A stretch of 64,000 nt of DNA. Source: SZUA-309 sp965215995. GTDB lineage: Bacteria > Pseudomonadota > Gammaproteobacteria > Pseudomonadales > Azotimanducaceae. Where the stretch lies: positions 3,100,001 to 3,164,000 of the forward strand of contig OZ244128.1 in assembly GCA_965215995.1 (NCBI GenBank). The letters are read 5' to 3'. A program made the position numbers and the translations under genes. The notes beneath the pieces were generated by a model that saw only the letters and a list, made by a program, of their open reading frames with translations, ran no database searches and was not told the DNA's origin. The first letter of the stretch is position 1. Each line of letters starts with the position of its first letter. This document shows positions 24,155 to 33,550 of the stretch, one piece after another.

Positions 24155-26740
24155 CTAGAAAATATCCACCGCCTTCAACACCTCCTCCGGGTCTTCAGCA
24201 GGTTGGGCCTGGCCCGCCGGTAGGTGCTCGGAGAGGAAAAACTCGAAGATGGCGTCGGGGTCACCGGCGTTGGCCAGCATGCCGGTTGCCGGGTCAATCT
24301 TCCGGGTGACCACGCCGGGCGGCTGATCCGGGAAGGTCTCCGGCACACCCTTCAGCGCTTCCCGCATGTAGTCGATCCAGATCGGCAGCGGGCGGTTGGA
24401 GCCGTACTCCACAGCGCCCAGTGCCTGATGATTGGGGAAGCCGACCCAGACCGTGGTCGCCACTTCCGGGTGGTAGCCGTTGAACCAGGTGTCTGCCGCA
24501 TCGTTGGTGGTGCCTGTCTTGCCGGCGATGTCCGAGCGGCCGAGCTCGCGGCGAGCGCGGATCCCTGTCCCGCGCCGGACCACATCCCGCAGCATGCTGT
24601 GCATCACATAGGCGTTTCTGGGATCGATGGCCTGATTGGCCAGCAGTGGCGGCAGCTCCTGCTCGTCACCATCGCCAAGGGGTATTTCTGCAAAGAGCTC
24701 CTCCAGGTTGGCCGGTTCTCCTGTAGTGAGGTCGGTGTTGTCCACCTCGGCAACGGCAGCAAACGCCTCTTCATCACAGTCGGCGCAGACGATCGGGTAT
24801 CGAGGTCGGAAAATCTCTTCGCCCTCCAGGTCGCGAACGGAGCGGATGATGTGCGGTTGAATCTGCCAGCCGCCGTTGGCGAATACCGAGTAGGCCACGG
24901 CCATGTCGATCGGGGTGACAGCCATGGTGCCGCCGCCGATGGCGAGCTGGGTATTTCTCGGGAACGTGCGGGTATCGAAGCCGAACCGGGGCGCGTAGTT
25001 CAGTATTTTTCCGGCACCCACCTCCAGCAGCACGCGCATGGAGACCAGATTGATGGATCGGTAGAGGGCTTCGCGCAGTCGGGTGGGGCCGTTGTAGCGG
25101 TTGTTGTCGTTGTCCGGCCGGTAGTCGGATTCCAGGTTCTGATCTTCGAAGACCAGCGGTGCATCCATGAAGATGCTGGCCGGAGTGACGCCCGCGTCCA
25201 GAGCGGCGGAGTAGACGAAGGGCTTGAAGCCGGAACCGGGCTGTCGGGCTGCCTGCAGGGCGTGGTTGTATTGATTCATGCCGAAATCGAAGCCGCCGGC
25301 CAGGGCGAGCACCGCGCCGGTCGTGGGCTCTAAAGAAACCAATGCGCCCTGGATTTCCGGCAGCTGGGCCAGACGCCAGGTGTCCACCGGCTCCGGGGCA
25401 GGAACGCCGGCGTCTTCGCCATCTTCTCCGTCCTCTCCCTCCTCCGCGTCAGCCTCCGGCACCTCAGGGGCGATTTTGCCGAGGTATTGCACTCGGATCA
25501 GATCGCCAACGCTCAGCACCTGGTCGACGGCCTGGATTCGAGGTCCTCGCGTATCCTGATCTATGAATGTCCGCGCCCAGCGGACCTGGTCGAGCGGCAG
25601 GGAGATTGGGTCCGGCCAGCCGGAAGCGATCACTCGGGCGCTTTCCGGGCTCACCTCCATGACCACGGCAGGTGCCAGGCCGCCGTAGGTCTGAATGCTG
25701 GCCAGCAACCCGCGTACCCGATCTTCGGTCAGTGGGTTGTCCTCATCGATGGTGAGCTGGTCTTCGGGGCCGCGATAGCCATGATCTCGGTCGTAGTCGA
25801 GGAGGCCTTTTCTCAAAGCTGTGTCAGCCGCCCGCTGCAGTTCGCCGCGCAGGGTGGTCACCACCTCGTAACCGCCTGTATAAAGGTCGGAGTAACGACT
25901 CACTAACTCCCGGCGCACCCATTCTGCAGGGAAGGCGGCGGGCACATCGAGTTCTCTGCCGTGCACGCCGGCGGTGATCGGGGCGGCGCTGGCGGCATCG
26001 AACTCGGCCTGGCTGATGGAGTCCTGCTCGAGCATCCGACGCAGGACCAGGTTGCGGCGGTTCACCGCCCGTTCCGGTCCATTGATAGGGTTACCGGCGG
26101 TCGGTGCCTGAGGAATACCGGCAAGCATGGCCATTTGCGGCAGGCTCAAGTCGGAAAGGGGCTTGCCGTAATAGGTATAAGCGGCGGCCTGAGCGCCGTA
26201 AGCGCGCTTACCGAACGGAACCGCGTTGATATAGAGCTCGAGAATCTCATCTTTCGAGAGCTCCCGCTCCATCTTCAGCGCCAGGAGGATTTCTTTGAAT
26301 TTGCGGATGAACAGCTGGTCGAGGGAGAACGTGCCCAGGTTCCGGGGTACCTGCATGGTGATGGTGGAACCGCCGCGGGTGATCTCACCCATGTTCAGCA
26401 CCAGGTCCACGGCAGACTTGGCCAGGGTCAGCACATCGACGCCGCTGTGTTCGTAAAACCGCTTGTCTTCTGTGTCCAGCAGGGCCCGTATGAAAAGGTC
26501 TGGCACGTCAGCGAGCGCTATCGGGATCACCCGTCGTTCGCCGAACTCGGCGATCAGCTGCTCATCCTCGGTATATACCCTGAGTGGGGTCTCCAGGCGA
26601 ACGTGGCGATAGGTCTCAGCTTTCGGGATCTGGGGGTCCAGATAGAGATAAACGCCTGCGAGACTGAGTACTGCGGCACATAAACCGGACAGTGCCAGAC
26701 ACATAATAGTCGCTGTGACGCGTCGGGACATCAGTGTCAT
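24155..26740 (-). CDS. mrcA: Penicillin-binding protein 1A
   Basis: 861 residues, bifunctional peptidoglycan glycosyltransferase and transpeptidase. Membrane anchor about 9-34; GT51 domain with catalytic Glu91 in EDKRFYEHSGVD and GGSTITMQV; an OB-like domain; and transpeptidase motifs GSGFKP (SxxK), SIN and KTGTTN. Between the two enzymatic domains lies an acidic repeat rich in Glu-Asp-Gly (coded near 25409-25469), unusual in length. The GT block reads MQVPRN where most family members have MQVARN. ATG at 26740 chosen; 26731 is an alternative. It is divergent from pilM, as in Pseudomonas (ponA). Confidence 0.94.
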   Translation of the reverse strand: MTLMSRRVTATIMCLALSGLCAAVLSLAGVYLYLDPQIPKAETYRHVRLETPLRVYTEDEQLIAEFGERRVIPIALADVPDLFIRALLDTEDKRFYEHSGVDVLTLAKSAVDLVLNMGEITRGGSTITMQVPRNLGTFSLDQLFIRKFKEILLALKMERELSKDEILELYINAVPFGKRAYGAQAAAYTYYGKPLSDLSLPQMAMLAGIPQAPTAGNPINGPERAVNRRNLVLRRMLEQDSISQAEFDAASAAPITAGVHGRELDVPAAFPAEWVRRELVSRYSDLYTGGYEVVTTLRGELQRAADTALRKGLLDYDRDHGYRGPEDQLTIDEDNPLTEDRVRGLLASIQTYGGLAPAVVMEVSPESARVIASGWPDPISLPLDQVRWARTFIDQDTRGPRIQAVDQVLSVGDLIRVQYLGKIAPEVPEADAEEGEDGEDGEDAGVPAPEPVDTWRLAQLPEIQGALVSLEPTTGAVLALAGGFDFGMNQYNHALQAARQPGSGFKPFVYSAALDAGVTPASIFMDAPLVFEDQNLESDYRPDNDNNRYNGPTRLREALYRSINLVSMRVLLEVGAGKILNYAPRFGFDTRTFPRNTQLAIGGGTMAVTPIDMAVAYSVFANGGWQIQPHIIRSVRDLEGEEIFRPRYPIVCADCDEEAFAAVAEVDNTDLTTGEPANLEELFAEIPLGDGDEQELPPLLANQAIDPRNAYVMHSMLRDVVRRGTGIRARRELGRSDIAGKTGTTNDAADTWFNGYHPEVATTVWVGFPNHQALGAVEYGSNRPLPIWIDYMREALKGVPETFPDQPPGVVTRKIDPATGMLANAGDPDAIFEFFLSEHLPAGQAQPAEDPEEVLKAVDIF

Positions 26741-26767
26741 ACGCGCGACAACGATACAAGGATCGGA

Positions 26768-26796
26768 TTGCGGAGGTAGCAATCCTGGTATTTAAT
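26768..26796 (+). promoter_or_regulatory. Possible sigma-70 promoter for pilMNOPQ
   Basis: TTGCGG (26768-26773), 17 bases, TTTAAT (26791-26796), giving a leader of about 47 bases before the pilM GTG. A plausible but imperfect match in the ponA/pilM divergent region. Confidence 0.35.
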
Positions 26797-26849
26797 GTTG
26801 AGTGCCATAAAAAGGACGTAAGTGCCCGCGAAAGTAAGGAAATTTAACC

Positions 26850-27914
26850 GTGCTGGGATTCCTTAGCAAGAAATCCAACCTGATGCTCGGGTTGGATATC
26901 AGCTCCACATCCGTAAAGCTTCTTGAGCTTTCCAAGTCTAGCGACCGCTATCGAGTGGAGGCGTACGCGGTGGAACCGTTGCCGCCGAACGCTGTGGTCG
27001 AGAAGAATATTAGCGATGTGGAAGGGGTAGGTGAAGCAATCAAGCGGGTAATCAGCCGCTCGAAGTGCGGCTCCCGCCAGGCTGCCGTGGCTGTGGCAGG
27101 TTCTGCCGTGATCACCAAGACCATCGAGATGGACGCCGAGCTCTCCGACGACGACATGGAAAACCAGATCACCGTCGAGGCCGATCAGTACATTCCGTAT
27201 CCGCTGGACGAAGTGGCCATCGACTTCGAGGTGCAGGGTCTTTCCGAGCGCAATCCGGAGCAGGTGGAAGTCCTGCTGGCGGCGTGCCGGAAGGAAAACG
27301 TCGAGATGCGGGAAGCTGCGCTCGACCTGGGCCAGGTGAAGCCGGCGGTTGTCGACATCGAGGCGCATGCCATGAAGCGTGCCTTCGAGCTGCTCAAGCC
27401 GCAACTGGGTGCCAATGCGGACGATCTGGTGGTCGCCATCATCGACATCGGCGCCACGATGACCACCCTCTCCGTGCTTGCCGACGACCGCTCCATCTAC
27501 ACCCGGGAGCAGCTGTTCGGTGGTAAGCAGCTCACCGAGGAGATTCAGCGCCGTTACAGCCTTTCCTTTGAGGAGGCGGGTCTTGCCAAGAAGCAGGGCG
27601 GCCTACCGGATGACTACGAGGACGAGGTGCTGCAACCGTTCAAGGAAGCCGTGCTGCAACAGGTGACGCGATCCCTGCAGTTCTTCTTCTCCTCCAGCCA
27701 GTATGACGATGTGGACTACATCGTGCTCGCTGGCGGTACCGCCTCCATCGACGGGCTGGCGGGAATGATCGAAAACAAACTGGGTACGCCGACGATTATC
27801 GCCAATCCTTTTGGTGATATGTCGCTGTCGAGCAAAGTCGACGCGGACGCTCTGGCGAACGATGCACCGGCAATGATGATTGCCTGCGGACTGGCCATGA
27901 GGAGCTTCGACTGA
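26850..27914 (+). CDS. pilM: Type IV pilus inner-membrane assembly protein PilM
   Basis: 354 residues, actin-like cytoplasmic ATPase that binds the N-terminus of PilN. GLDISSTSVK at 14-23 is the phosphate-1 motif; IIDIGATMTTLSVL and IVLAGGTASIDGL are the phosphate-2 and adenosine motifs. The start is GTG at 26850 after TAAGGA. It is the first gene of the pilMNOPQ alignment operon; the pilM stop overlaps the pilN ATG by one base. Confidence 0.97.
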   Translation: MLGFLSKKSNLMLGLDISSTSVKLLELSKSSDRYRVEAYAVEPLPPNAVVEKNISDVEGVGEAIKRVISRSKCGSRQAAVAVAGSAVITKTIEMDAELSDDDMENQITVEADQYIPYPLDEVAIDFEVQGLSERNPEQVEVLLAACRKENVEMREAALDLGQVKPAVVDIEAHAMKRAFELLKPQLGANADDLVVAIIDIGATMTTLSVLADDRSIYTREQLFGGKQLTEEIQRRYSLSFEEAGLAKKQGGLPDDYEDEVLQPFKEAVLQQVTRSLQFFFSSSQYDDVDYIVLAGGTASIDGLAGMIENKLGTPTIIANPFGDMSLSSKVDADALANDAPAMMIACGLAMRSFD

Positions 27915-28489
27915 TGGCACATATCAACCTACTGCCCTGGCGCGAATGGGAGCGGGAGCGCAAGAAGAAAGAATTTCTCGGCAATCTGGCCGGGGTGTTC
28001 GTTCTTGGCGCCGTGCTGGTGTTCGCCGGTGGCTGGATGCTCGACAACAACATCGACCACCAGAACGCCCGCAACAACTTCCTGCAGGGCAAGATCACCG
28101 AGCTCGATACCAAGATCGCCGAGATCGCTCAGCTCGAGCAGCAACGGAAAGACCTGGAGGAGCGCATGGCGCTGATTCAGGAGCTGCAGGGCAACCGCCC
28201 GGTGATTGTGCGCGTCTTCGATGAGCTGGTGCGTACGCTTTCCAAAGGCGTTCACTACCAGGAGCTGGCAATGAATGCCGGTAACCTGAAGGTCACCGGC
28301 ACCGCTGAGTCCAACAACCGCATCTCGTCACTGATGCGCAACCTGGACGAGTCTGAGTGGTTCCAGTCGCCGAACCTCCGCAGCATCAAGGAGGATCCGG
28401 AGAACTCTGATTACGGGCCGCAGGCCAGCACCTTCGATCTCACGTTCGTGCAGCACAACCCGAACATGGTCGAGGAGGAGGGCGAGTAA
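27914..28489 (+). CDS. pilN: Type IV pilus inner-membrane protein PilN
   Basis: 191 residues. The conserved INLLPWRE at 4-11, which docks into PilM, is followed by one membrane helix about 22-42, a coiled coil (ITELDTKIAEIAQLEQQRKDL) and a ferredoxin-like periplasmic domain (VHYQELAMNAGNLKVTGTAESNNRI). Its stop overlaps pilO's ATG by one base. Confidence 0.96.
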   Translation: MAHINLLPWREWERERKKKEFLGNLAGVFVLGAVLVFAGGWMLDNNIDHQNARNNFLQGKITELDTKIAEIAQLEQQRKDLEERMALIQELQGNRPVIVRVFDELVRTLSKGVHYQELAMNAGNLKVTGTAESNNRISSLMRNLDESEWFQSPNLRSIKEDPENSDYGPQASTFDLTFVQHNPNMVEEEGE

Positions 28490-29100
28490 TGGCTATGCAG
28501 GACACCCTCGAGCAGCTCCAGAACTTCGACGTCAACGATCTGGACTTCAACAACATCGGCTCCTGGCCGGCGCCGGTGAAAGCCATTCTCATGGCGCTGG
28601 CCTTCGCGCTGGTGATCGGCGCGGGTTACTACTTCTATCTCACCGACAAGCAGACGATGCTGGAGCGGGCAGAGGTCAAGGAAACCGAGCTCAGAGCCGA
28701 CTATGAAGTGAAGGCTGAGAAGGCGGCCAACCTCGAAGAGTACCGGGCCCAGAAGCAGCAGATGGAAGCCACCTTCGGCGCCCTGCTCAAGCAGCTGCCT
28801 CAGGATACCGAGGTGCCTGGGCTGCTCGACGACATCACCCGCACGGCACTGGACAACGAGCTGACCATTGAAAGCATCGACCTGCAACAGGAGCGACAGC
28901 TCGAGTTCTACGTGGAGCTGCCCATCGACATCGTCGTGGAAGGCAACTACCACAAGATCGGCACCTTCGTCAGCGGTGTGGCGGCCCTCTCCCGGATCGT
29001 CACGCTGCACGACTTCACGCTGGAGCCTCAAGGTTCGCCGTTGAACCTGAAGCTGAAGATTCTGGCCAAGACCTACCGGTATGTGGATGAGGAAGCATGA
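28489..29100 (+). CDS. pilO: Type IV pilus inner-membrane protein PilO
   Basis: 203 residues. Membrane helix about 27-46 (AILMALAFALVIGAGYYFYL), coiled coil, then a PilO periplasmic domain (LPQDTEVPGLLDDITRTALDNELTIESI; ELPIDIVVEGNYHKIGTFVSGVAAL). It pairs with PilN to form the periplasmic ring of the pilus machine. It overlaps pilN by one base and pilP by four. Confidence 0.96.
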   Translation: MAMQDTLEQLQNFDVNDLDFNNIGSWPAPVKAILMALAFALVIGAGYYFYLTDKQTMLERAEVKETELRADYEVKAEKAANLEEYRAQKQQMEATFGALLKQLPQDTEVPGLLDDITRTALDNELTIESIDLQQERQLEFYVELPIDIVVEGNYHKIGTFVSGVAALSRIVTLHDFTLEPQGSPLNLKLKILAKTYRYVDEEA

Positions 29101-29663
29101 TGCGCTTACCTGGAATTAAGCCCATCGCGAAGTTCGCGAGCCCGCGCGTCGCGGGTCTAGTGCTTGCCGGCAGCTTGCTGACCGGCTGTGGCGGCGGAGA
29201 TTTCTCCGATCTGCAGGGGTTCATGGACGAAGTGAATGCCCGGCCGGCGCCGCCGATTGCACCCCTTAAGACGTTCACCCCGGCCCAGCCGTTCGCCTAC
29301 GAGGCGATGGGACTGCGCAGCCCGTTCGAGCCGCCGGTGGTGGTGAAGCAGGGGCCGCGGCCCAAGGGTCCGCAGGTGAAGCCGAACCCGAACCGGGTGA
29401 AGCAGTATCTCGAACAGTTCACCATCGCTTCGCTCGCCATGGTCGGCACCCTCTCTCAAGGTCCTTCGATGTACGCGTTGATTCAGGATTCGGATGGCGG
29501 CGTGCACCGGGTGCAGATGGGCGATTACATGGGCACTGATCACGGAAAGATTCAGTCAATTGATGAGGCGGCGATCGAGCTCGTCGAAATAGTCCCCGAC
29601 GGTACTGGAAGCTGGGTAGAACGTATCCGGACCGTATCGCTGGGTGGTGGAGACAGAGGATGA
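29097..29663 (+). CDS. pilP: Type IV pilus assembly lipoprotein PilP
   Basis: 188 residues. The lipobox LLTGC gives Cys31 as the lipidated residue. The periplasmic beta-domain (LEQFTIASLAMVGTLSQGPSMYALIQD, VHRVQMGDYMG) links the PilNO ring to the secretin. It overlaps pilO and pilQ by four bases each. Confidence 0.96.
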   Translation: MMRLPGIKPIAKFASPRVAGLVLAGSLLTGCGGGDFSDLQGFMDEVNARPAPPIAPLKTFTPAQPFAYEAMGLRSPFEPPVVVKQGPRPKGPQVKPNPNRVKQYLEQFTIASLAMVGTLSQGPSMYALIQDSDGGVHRVQMGDYMGTDHGKIQSIDEAAIELVEIVPDGTGSWVERIRTVSLGGGDRG

Positions 29664-31780
29664 AAACGATGATTAATGAGAACGGCCGGTTAGCGCGCTG
29701 GATTGCCCGACCGCTCGTCGCGGCGATGGCACTCGGTCTCGCCCTGCCCGTTTGGGCGGCGAATATCGAGTCGGTGGAGTTTTCTTCACTGCCGGGTGAC
29801 AAGACGGAGATCCGCCTGCACTTCGATGGCGCGCCGCCGGAACCCACCGGCTATACCATCGAGCAGCCTGCACGGATCGTGCTGGACATGCCGGGCGTGG
29901 CATCGAGCCTCGAGGAAAAGCACCACAATCTGGGCATCGGCAATGCCCGCCGGGTTTCGATCATCTCCACCAAAGATCGGACTCGCGCGATTGTGAACCT
30001 CACTGAGCTCGTAAACTATGAGACCGACATCGAAGGCAACACGCTCTACCTGATGGTAGGCGGTGGCAGTGCCCAGGGCGTGCCGACGCAACAGTCGTTT
30101 GCGAGCCAGGACGACACGACCGTTGCCGATCAGCAGATCTCGGACTCCGAGATCAACGCGGTTGATTTCCGCCGCAGCGAGGACGGTGACGGCCGTATCG
30201 TGATCCAGCTTTCCAATCCGAAAGCACCGGTGAACGTTTCCAAAGAAGGCGGCCGCATCAAGGTGCAGATCCGCAACACGGGTCTCCCCCGCGAGCTGCA
30301 GCGTCGACTGGACGTCACCGATTTCGCAACGCCGGTACAGATCGTGGATGCGCTGCAGGAAGGCGACCATACCACCTTCACTATTACTGCCGCGGGTGAC
30401 TACGACTACCTGGCCTATCAGGCAGACAACACCCTGACGGTGAACGTGAATGCACTTACCGAGGAAGAGATCGAAGAGCGCGAAGACATCTTCAAGTTCT
30501 CCGGTGAGAAGCTCTCGCTCAACTTCCAGGACATCGAAGTTCGCTCGGTGCTGCAGCTGATTGCAGACTTCACCGACCTGAACCTGGTAGCCAGCGACAC
30601 GGTCAGCGGCCGCATTACCCTGCGCCTGAAGAACGTGCCCTGGGATCAGGCCCTCGAGCTCATCCTCAAGACCAAGGGTCTGGATCAGCGTCAGGTGGGC
30701 AATGTGCTGCTGGTTGCACCAGCCGCCGAGATCGCTGCCCGCGAGAAGCTGGAGCTCGAGAACCAGAAGCAGATTTCCGAGTTGGCGCCCCTGCACACCG
30801 AGTTCATACAGGTGCGCTATGCGAGCGCTACCCAGCTCTTTGAGCTGTTCAGCAACGCCGCCGGCAGCGAGCAGTCTGTGCTCTCCGAGCGCGGCAGCGT
30901 GATCGTGGACGAGCGTACCAACGCCATCATCCTTACGGATACGGCTGACCGCCTGCAGGAGTTCCGCAAGGTGATCAACCAGCTCGATATTCCTGTACGT
31001 CAGGTGCTGATCGAAGCGCGGATCGTCACCGCCAGCGACGACTTCTCCGAGGATCTGGGTATCCGTTGGGGCTTTGCTGACCTGGATCAGCAGTCCAGCA
31101 CCCGGTTCAGAAAGGCTGGTGGCTCGCTCACCACTCTGGAAGATCTGCAGGACATCATTGCCGCCGGTGGCACAGGTGACATCACCTCGCCCGAGCACCT
31201 GGTCGTGGATCTCGGTGTGGCCAAGGAAGGTGCGAGCACCTTCGGCGTTGGTGTGACCGGTGCCGGATACCTGCTCGATCTGGAGCTCTCCGCTCTGGCG
31301 GCAGACGGCCATGCAGAAGTGGTCGCACGGCCGAAGGTGATCACGGCGGATAAGAACCCGGCTCTGATCGAGTCCGGTACGGAGATTCCGTATCAGGAGG
31401 CGACCAGCTCCGGTGCCACGTCCACGTCTTTCAAGGACGCGACCCTGGCACTCGAGGTAACGCCGCAGATCACGCCTGATGATCGGATCATCATGGAGCT
31501 GAACGTGAAGCAGGATACGGTGGGTGCGATCTTCAACGGTGTGCCGTCTATCGACACCAACCAGATCGAGACTCAGGTGCTCGTGGACAACGGCCAGACG
31601 GTCGTGCTTGGCGGTATCTTCAGCACCGACAAGCAGTTCTCCACCACCAAGACACCGTTCCTTGGCGATCTGCCGTACGCTGGCCGCCTGTTCCGCCGCA
31701 CGGAGCAGAAGGACAACAAGACGGAGCTGCTGATCTTCATAACCCCGAGGATCATTCAGGAAAGCCTGACCTCGCTGTAA
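29660..31780 (+). CDS. pilQ: Type IV pilus secretin PilQ
   Basis: 706 residues. A signal peptide ends at about Ala33. Two AMIN domains (about 36-135 and 160-265, here IESVEFSSLPGDKTEIRLHFDG and INAVDFRRSEDGDGRIVIQLS) bind peptidoglycan. STN and secretin N domains follow (ISLNFQ-type ease: LNFQDIEVRSVLQLIADF), then the C-terminal secretin pore domain (VEVVARPKVITADKNPALIESGTEIPYQE). It forms the outer-membrane gate for the pilus. It ends the pilMNOPQ operon before a strong terminator. Confidence 0.97.
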   Translation: MKTMINENGRLARWIARPLVAAMALGLALPVWAANIESVEFSSLPGDKTEIRLHFDGAPPEPTGYTIEQPARIVLDMPGVASSLEEKHHNLGIGNARRVSIISTKDRTRAIVNLTELVNYETDIEGNTLYLMVGGGSAQGVPTQQSFASQDDTTVADQQISDSEINAVDFRRSEDGDGRIVIQLSNPKAPVNVSKEGGRIKVQIRNTGLPRELQRRLDVTDFATPVQIVDALQEGDHTTFTITAAGDYDYLAYQADNTLTVNVNALTEEEIEEREDIFKFSGEKLSLNFQDIEVRSVLQLIADFTDLNLVASDTVSGRITLRLKNVPWDQALELILKTKGLDQRQVGNVLLVAPAAEIAAREKLELENQKQISELAPLHTEFIQVRYASATQLFELFSNAAGSEQSVLSERGSVIVDERTNAIILTDTADRLQEFRKVINQLDIPVRQVLIEARIVTASDDFSEDLGIRWGFADLDQQSSTRFRKAGGSLTTLEDLQDIIAAGGTGDITSPEHLVVDLGVAKEGASTFGVGVTGAGYLLDLELSALAADGHAEVVARPKVITADKNPALIESGTEIPYQEATSSGATSTSFKDATLALEVTPQITPDDRIIMELNVKQDTVGAIFNGVPSIDTNQIETQVLVDNGQTVVLGGIFSTDKQFSTTKTPFLGDLPYAGRLFRRTEQKDNKTELLIFITPRIIQESLTSL

Positions 31781-31806
31781 GCCTCCTCCGGATCGACTAC
31801 ACTAAG

Positions 31807-31832
31807 CGGCGCCTGACGGGCGCCGTTTTTTT
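31807..31832 (+). terminator. Rho-independent terminator after pilQ
   Basis: Stem CGGCGCC/GGCGCCG with a 5-base loop, followed by seven T residues, 26 bases after the pilQ stop. It separates pilMNOPQ from aroK-aroB-damX. Confidence 0.9.
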
Positions 31833-31842
31833 ATGCCCGTTA

Positions 31843-31881
31843 AGGAAACTCTGAGCTTTCGTGAATTAGTCAGAGGTTCCT
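31843..31881 (+). repeat. Inverted repeat in the aroK leader
   Basis: AGGAAACTCTGA (31843-31854) and TCAGAGGTTCCT (31870-31881) pair over 12 bases with one mismatch around a 15-base loop, 30 bases before the aroK ATG. There is no U-tract, so it is not a terminator; it could be a leader hairpin or an operator. Confidence 0.5.
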
Positions 31882-31911
31882 CAAAGTCGATGGATTGACC
31901 CGCGCCGTGCT

Positions 31912-32436
31912 ATGAGCAAGCAAAACGTTATCCTGGTTGGCCTTATGGCGGTGGGTAAAAGCACCGTCGGGCGCCTGCTTGCACAGCAATTGGGTTATAC
32001 CTTCTACGATACCGATCATGTGATAGAGCAGAGAGCGGGAGCGGATGTGGCCTGGATTTTCGACGTGGAAGGCGAGAAAGGCTTCCGGGACCGGGAAACG
32101 CAGGTGATCGATGAGCTCACCCGGCTCGAAGGTGTTGTCATTGCCACCGGAGGCGGTGCAGTGCTTCGACCCTGCAATCGGAAGATGCTGGCTGCGAGGG
32201 GCTGCGTGGTGCATCTGGACAGCCCGTTGGATCGATTGTTGGAACGAACGCAGAAAGACAAGAAGCGCCCTCTGCTGCAGCAAGGTAATCCGGAGGAGAC
32301 GCTGTCGCGCCTGAAGATGGAACGGGAACCGCTTTATTCGGAGGTGGCGGACTATCGCTTCGTTACCGACCGGCAGGGTGCCAAGGCGCTGGCAAGGAAC
32401 ATTGCAGAAGCCCTCGAAGCAGATGGCATCGTCTGA
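31912..32436 (+). CDS. aroK: Shikimate kinase
   Basis: 174 residues, phosphorylates shikimate at the 3-OH with ATP. P-loop GLMAVGKST (10-18), the DTD substrate site (residues 33-35), GFRDRE for the shikimate-binding Arg, the GGGAV loop and the R-rich lid (DKKRPLL) are present. The P-loop has Ala where many have Gly, still within GxxxxGKS. It lies 10 bases upstream of aroB; start contexts of both genes read CGTGCTATGA and lack a strong ribosome site. Confidence 0.96.
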   Translation: MSKQNVILVGLMAVGKSTVGRLLAQQLGYTFYDTDHVIEQRAGADVAWIFDVEGEKGFRDRETQVIDELTRLEGVVIATGGGAVLRPCNRKMLAARGCVVHLDSPLDRLLERTQKDKKRPLLQQGNPEETLSRLKMEREPLYSEVADYRFVTDRQGAKALARNIAEALEADGIV

Positions 32437-32446
32437 GCATCGTGCT

Positions 32447-33550
32447 ATGAACGTAGAGAAAACTCTAACCGTCGCCCTCGATGATCGAAGCTACCCGATC
32501 TACATCGGCACTGAGCTTCTGGAAGAGCCTTCGCTGCTTGCCCATCACATCGCCGGGAGCCAAGTGGCTGTGGTGACCAACGAGGTGCTGGCGGACATCG
32601 CGTTGCCGCAATTGCTCGAGACGTTGAAGGGCTGCAATGCCAGAGTGAGCGTGTTCACGCTGGCGGATGGTGAGGGTGAGAAGAGCCTTGAAAACTACAG
32701 CGCCATCATGGATCACCTGATCGCCGAGCGGCACAACCGCGGCACGACGCTGATCGCCCTGGGTGGTGGGGTGGTTGGCGATATCACCGGATTCGTAGCG
32801 GCCACCTACCAACGCGGTGTCAATTTCATTCAGGTGCCAACCACGCTGCTTGCCCAGGTGGATTCCTCCGTGGGCGGCAAGACGGCGGTCAATCATCCTT
32901 CCGGGAAAAACCTGATCGGGGCCTTTCACCAGCCGGTGGCTGTGCTGGCAGACATGGGGCTTCTCGGCACTCTGCCGGCCAGGGAATACGCAGCAGGTGT
33001 GGCCGAAGTGGTGAAGTACGGCGTCATTTCCGAAGGCGAGTTCTTCAGCTGGCTGGAAGCAAACGCGGAAGCGCTTGCCGAGCAGGCGCCGGAGGCGCTC
33101 GGTCATGCGGTCGCCGTCTCCTGTCAGGCCAAGGCGGATGTGGTGGCTGCTGACGAGCGGGAATCCGGTCGTCGAGCCATTCTGAATTTCGGACATACCT
33201 TTGGCCATGCGATCGAAGCGCTCACCGGCTACAGCGAATATCTGCACGGGGAAGCGGTGGCTATCGGTATGGTGCAGGCTGCCGATCTCTCTGCCCGGCT
33301 GGGCTTCCTGGCCTGGGAGGACGCCCGCCGTTTGCGCGCCTTGCTGAGCCGCTTTGATCTGCCGGTGGCACCGCCGAAACTCGCGGCCGAGGCGATGCTG
33401 CATGCCATGGGCATGGATAAGAAAGTGGTGGATGGCACATTGCGACTGGTCCTTGCCCGCTCGTTGGGTGATGTTTTTGTCTCCAGTGAGGTGCCCCCTG
33501 ATACGCTGCTGGCAACCCTGAACTCGGGTGAGAATCTCTGCGATGGCTGA
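32447..33550 (+). CDS. aroB: 3-dehydroquinate synthase
   Basis: 367 residues, NAD- and metal-dependent conversion of DAHP to 3-dehydroquinate. GGGVVGDITGFVAA (NAD loop), VGGKTAVNHPSGKNLIGAFHQP (substrate), and HTFGHAIE (metal ligand His) are all intact. The ATG at 32447 follows the aroK stop by 10 bases; upstream in-frame starts are inside aroK. Its end overlaps the damX-like start by 8 bases. Confidence 0.97.
   Translation: MNVEKTLTVALDDRSYPIYIGTELLEEPSLLAHHIAGSQVAVVTNEVLADIALPQLLETLKGCNARVSVFTLADGEGEKSLENYSAIMDHLIAERHNRGTTLIALGGGVVGDITGFVAATYQRGVNFIQVPTTLLAQVDSSVGGKTAVNHPSGKNLIGAFHQPVAVLADMGLLGTLPAREYAAGVAEVVKYGVISEGEFFSWLEANAEALAEQAPEALGHAVAVSCQAKADVVAADERESGRRAILNFGHTFGHAIEALTGYSEYLHGEAVAIGMVQAADLSARLGFLAWEDARRLRALLSRFDLPVAPPKLAAEAMLHAMGMDKKVVDGTLRLVLARSLGDVFVSSEVPPDTLLATLNSGENLCDG

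Noticed and set aside
29786..31312. A 508-codon open frame antisense to pilQ
   Set aside because: Shadow of a GC-rich gene: pilQ is complete on the other strand, and the antisense product shows no domain or signal.
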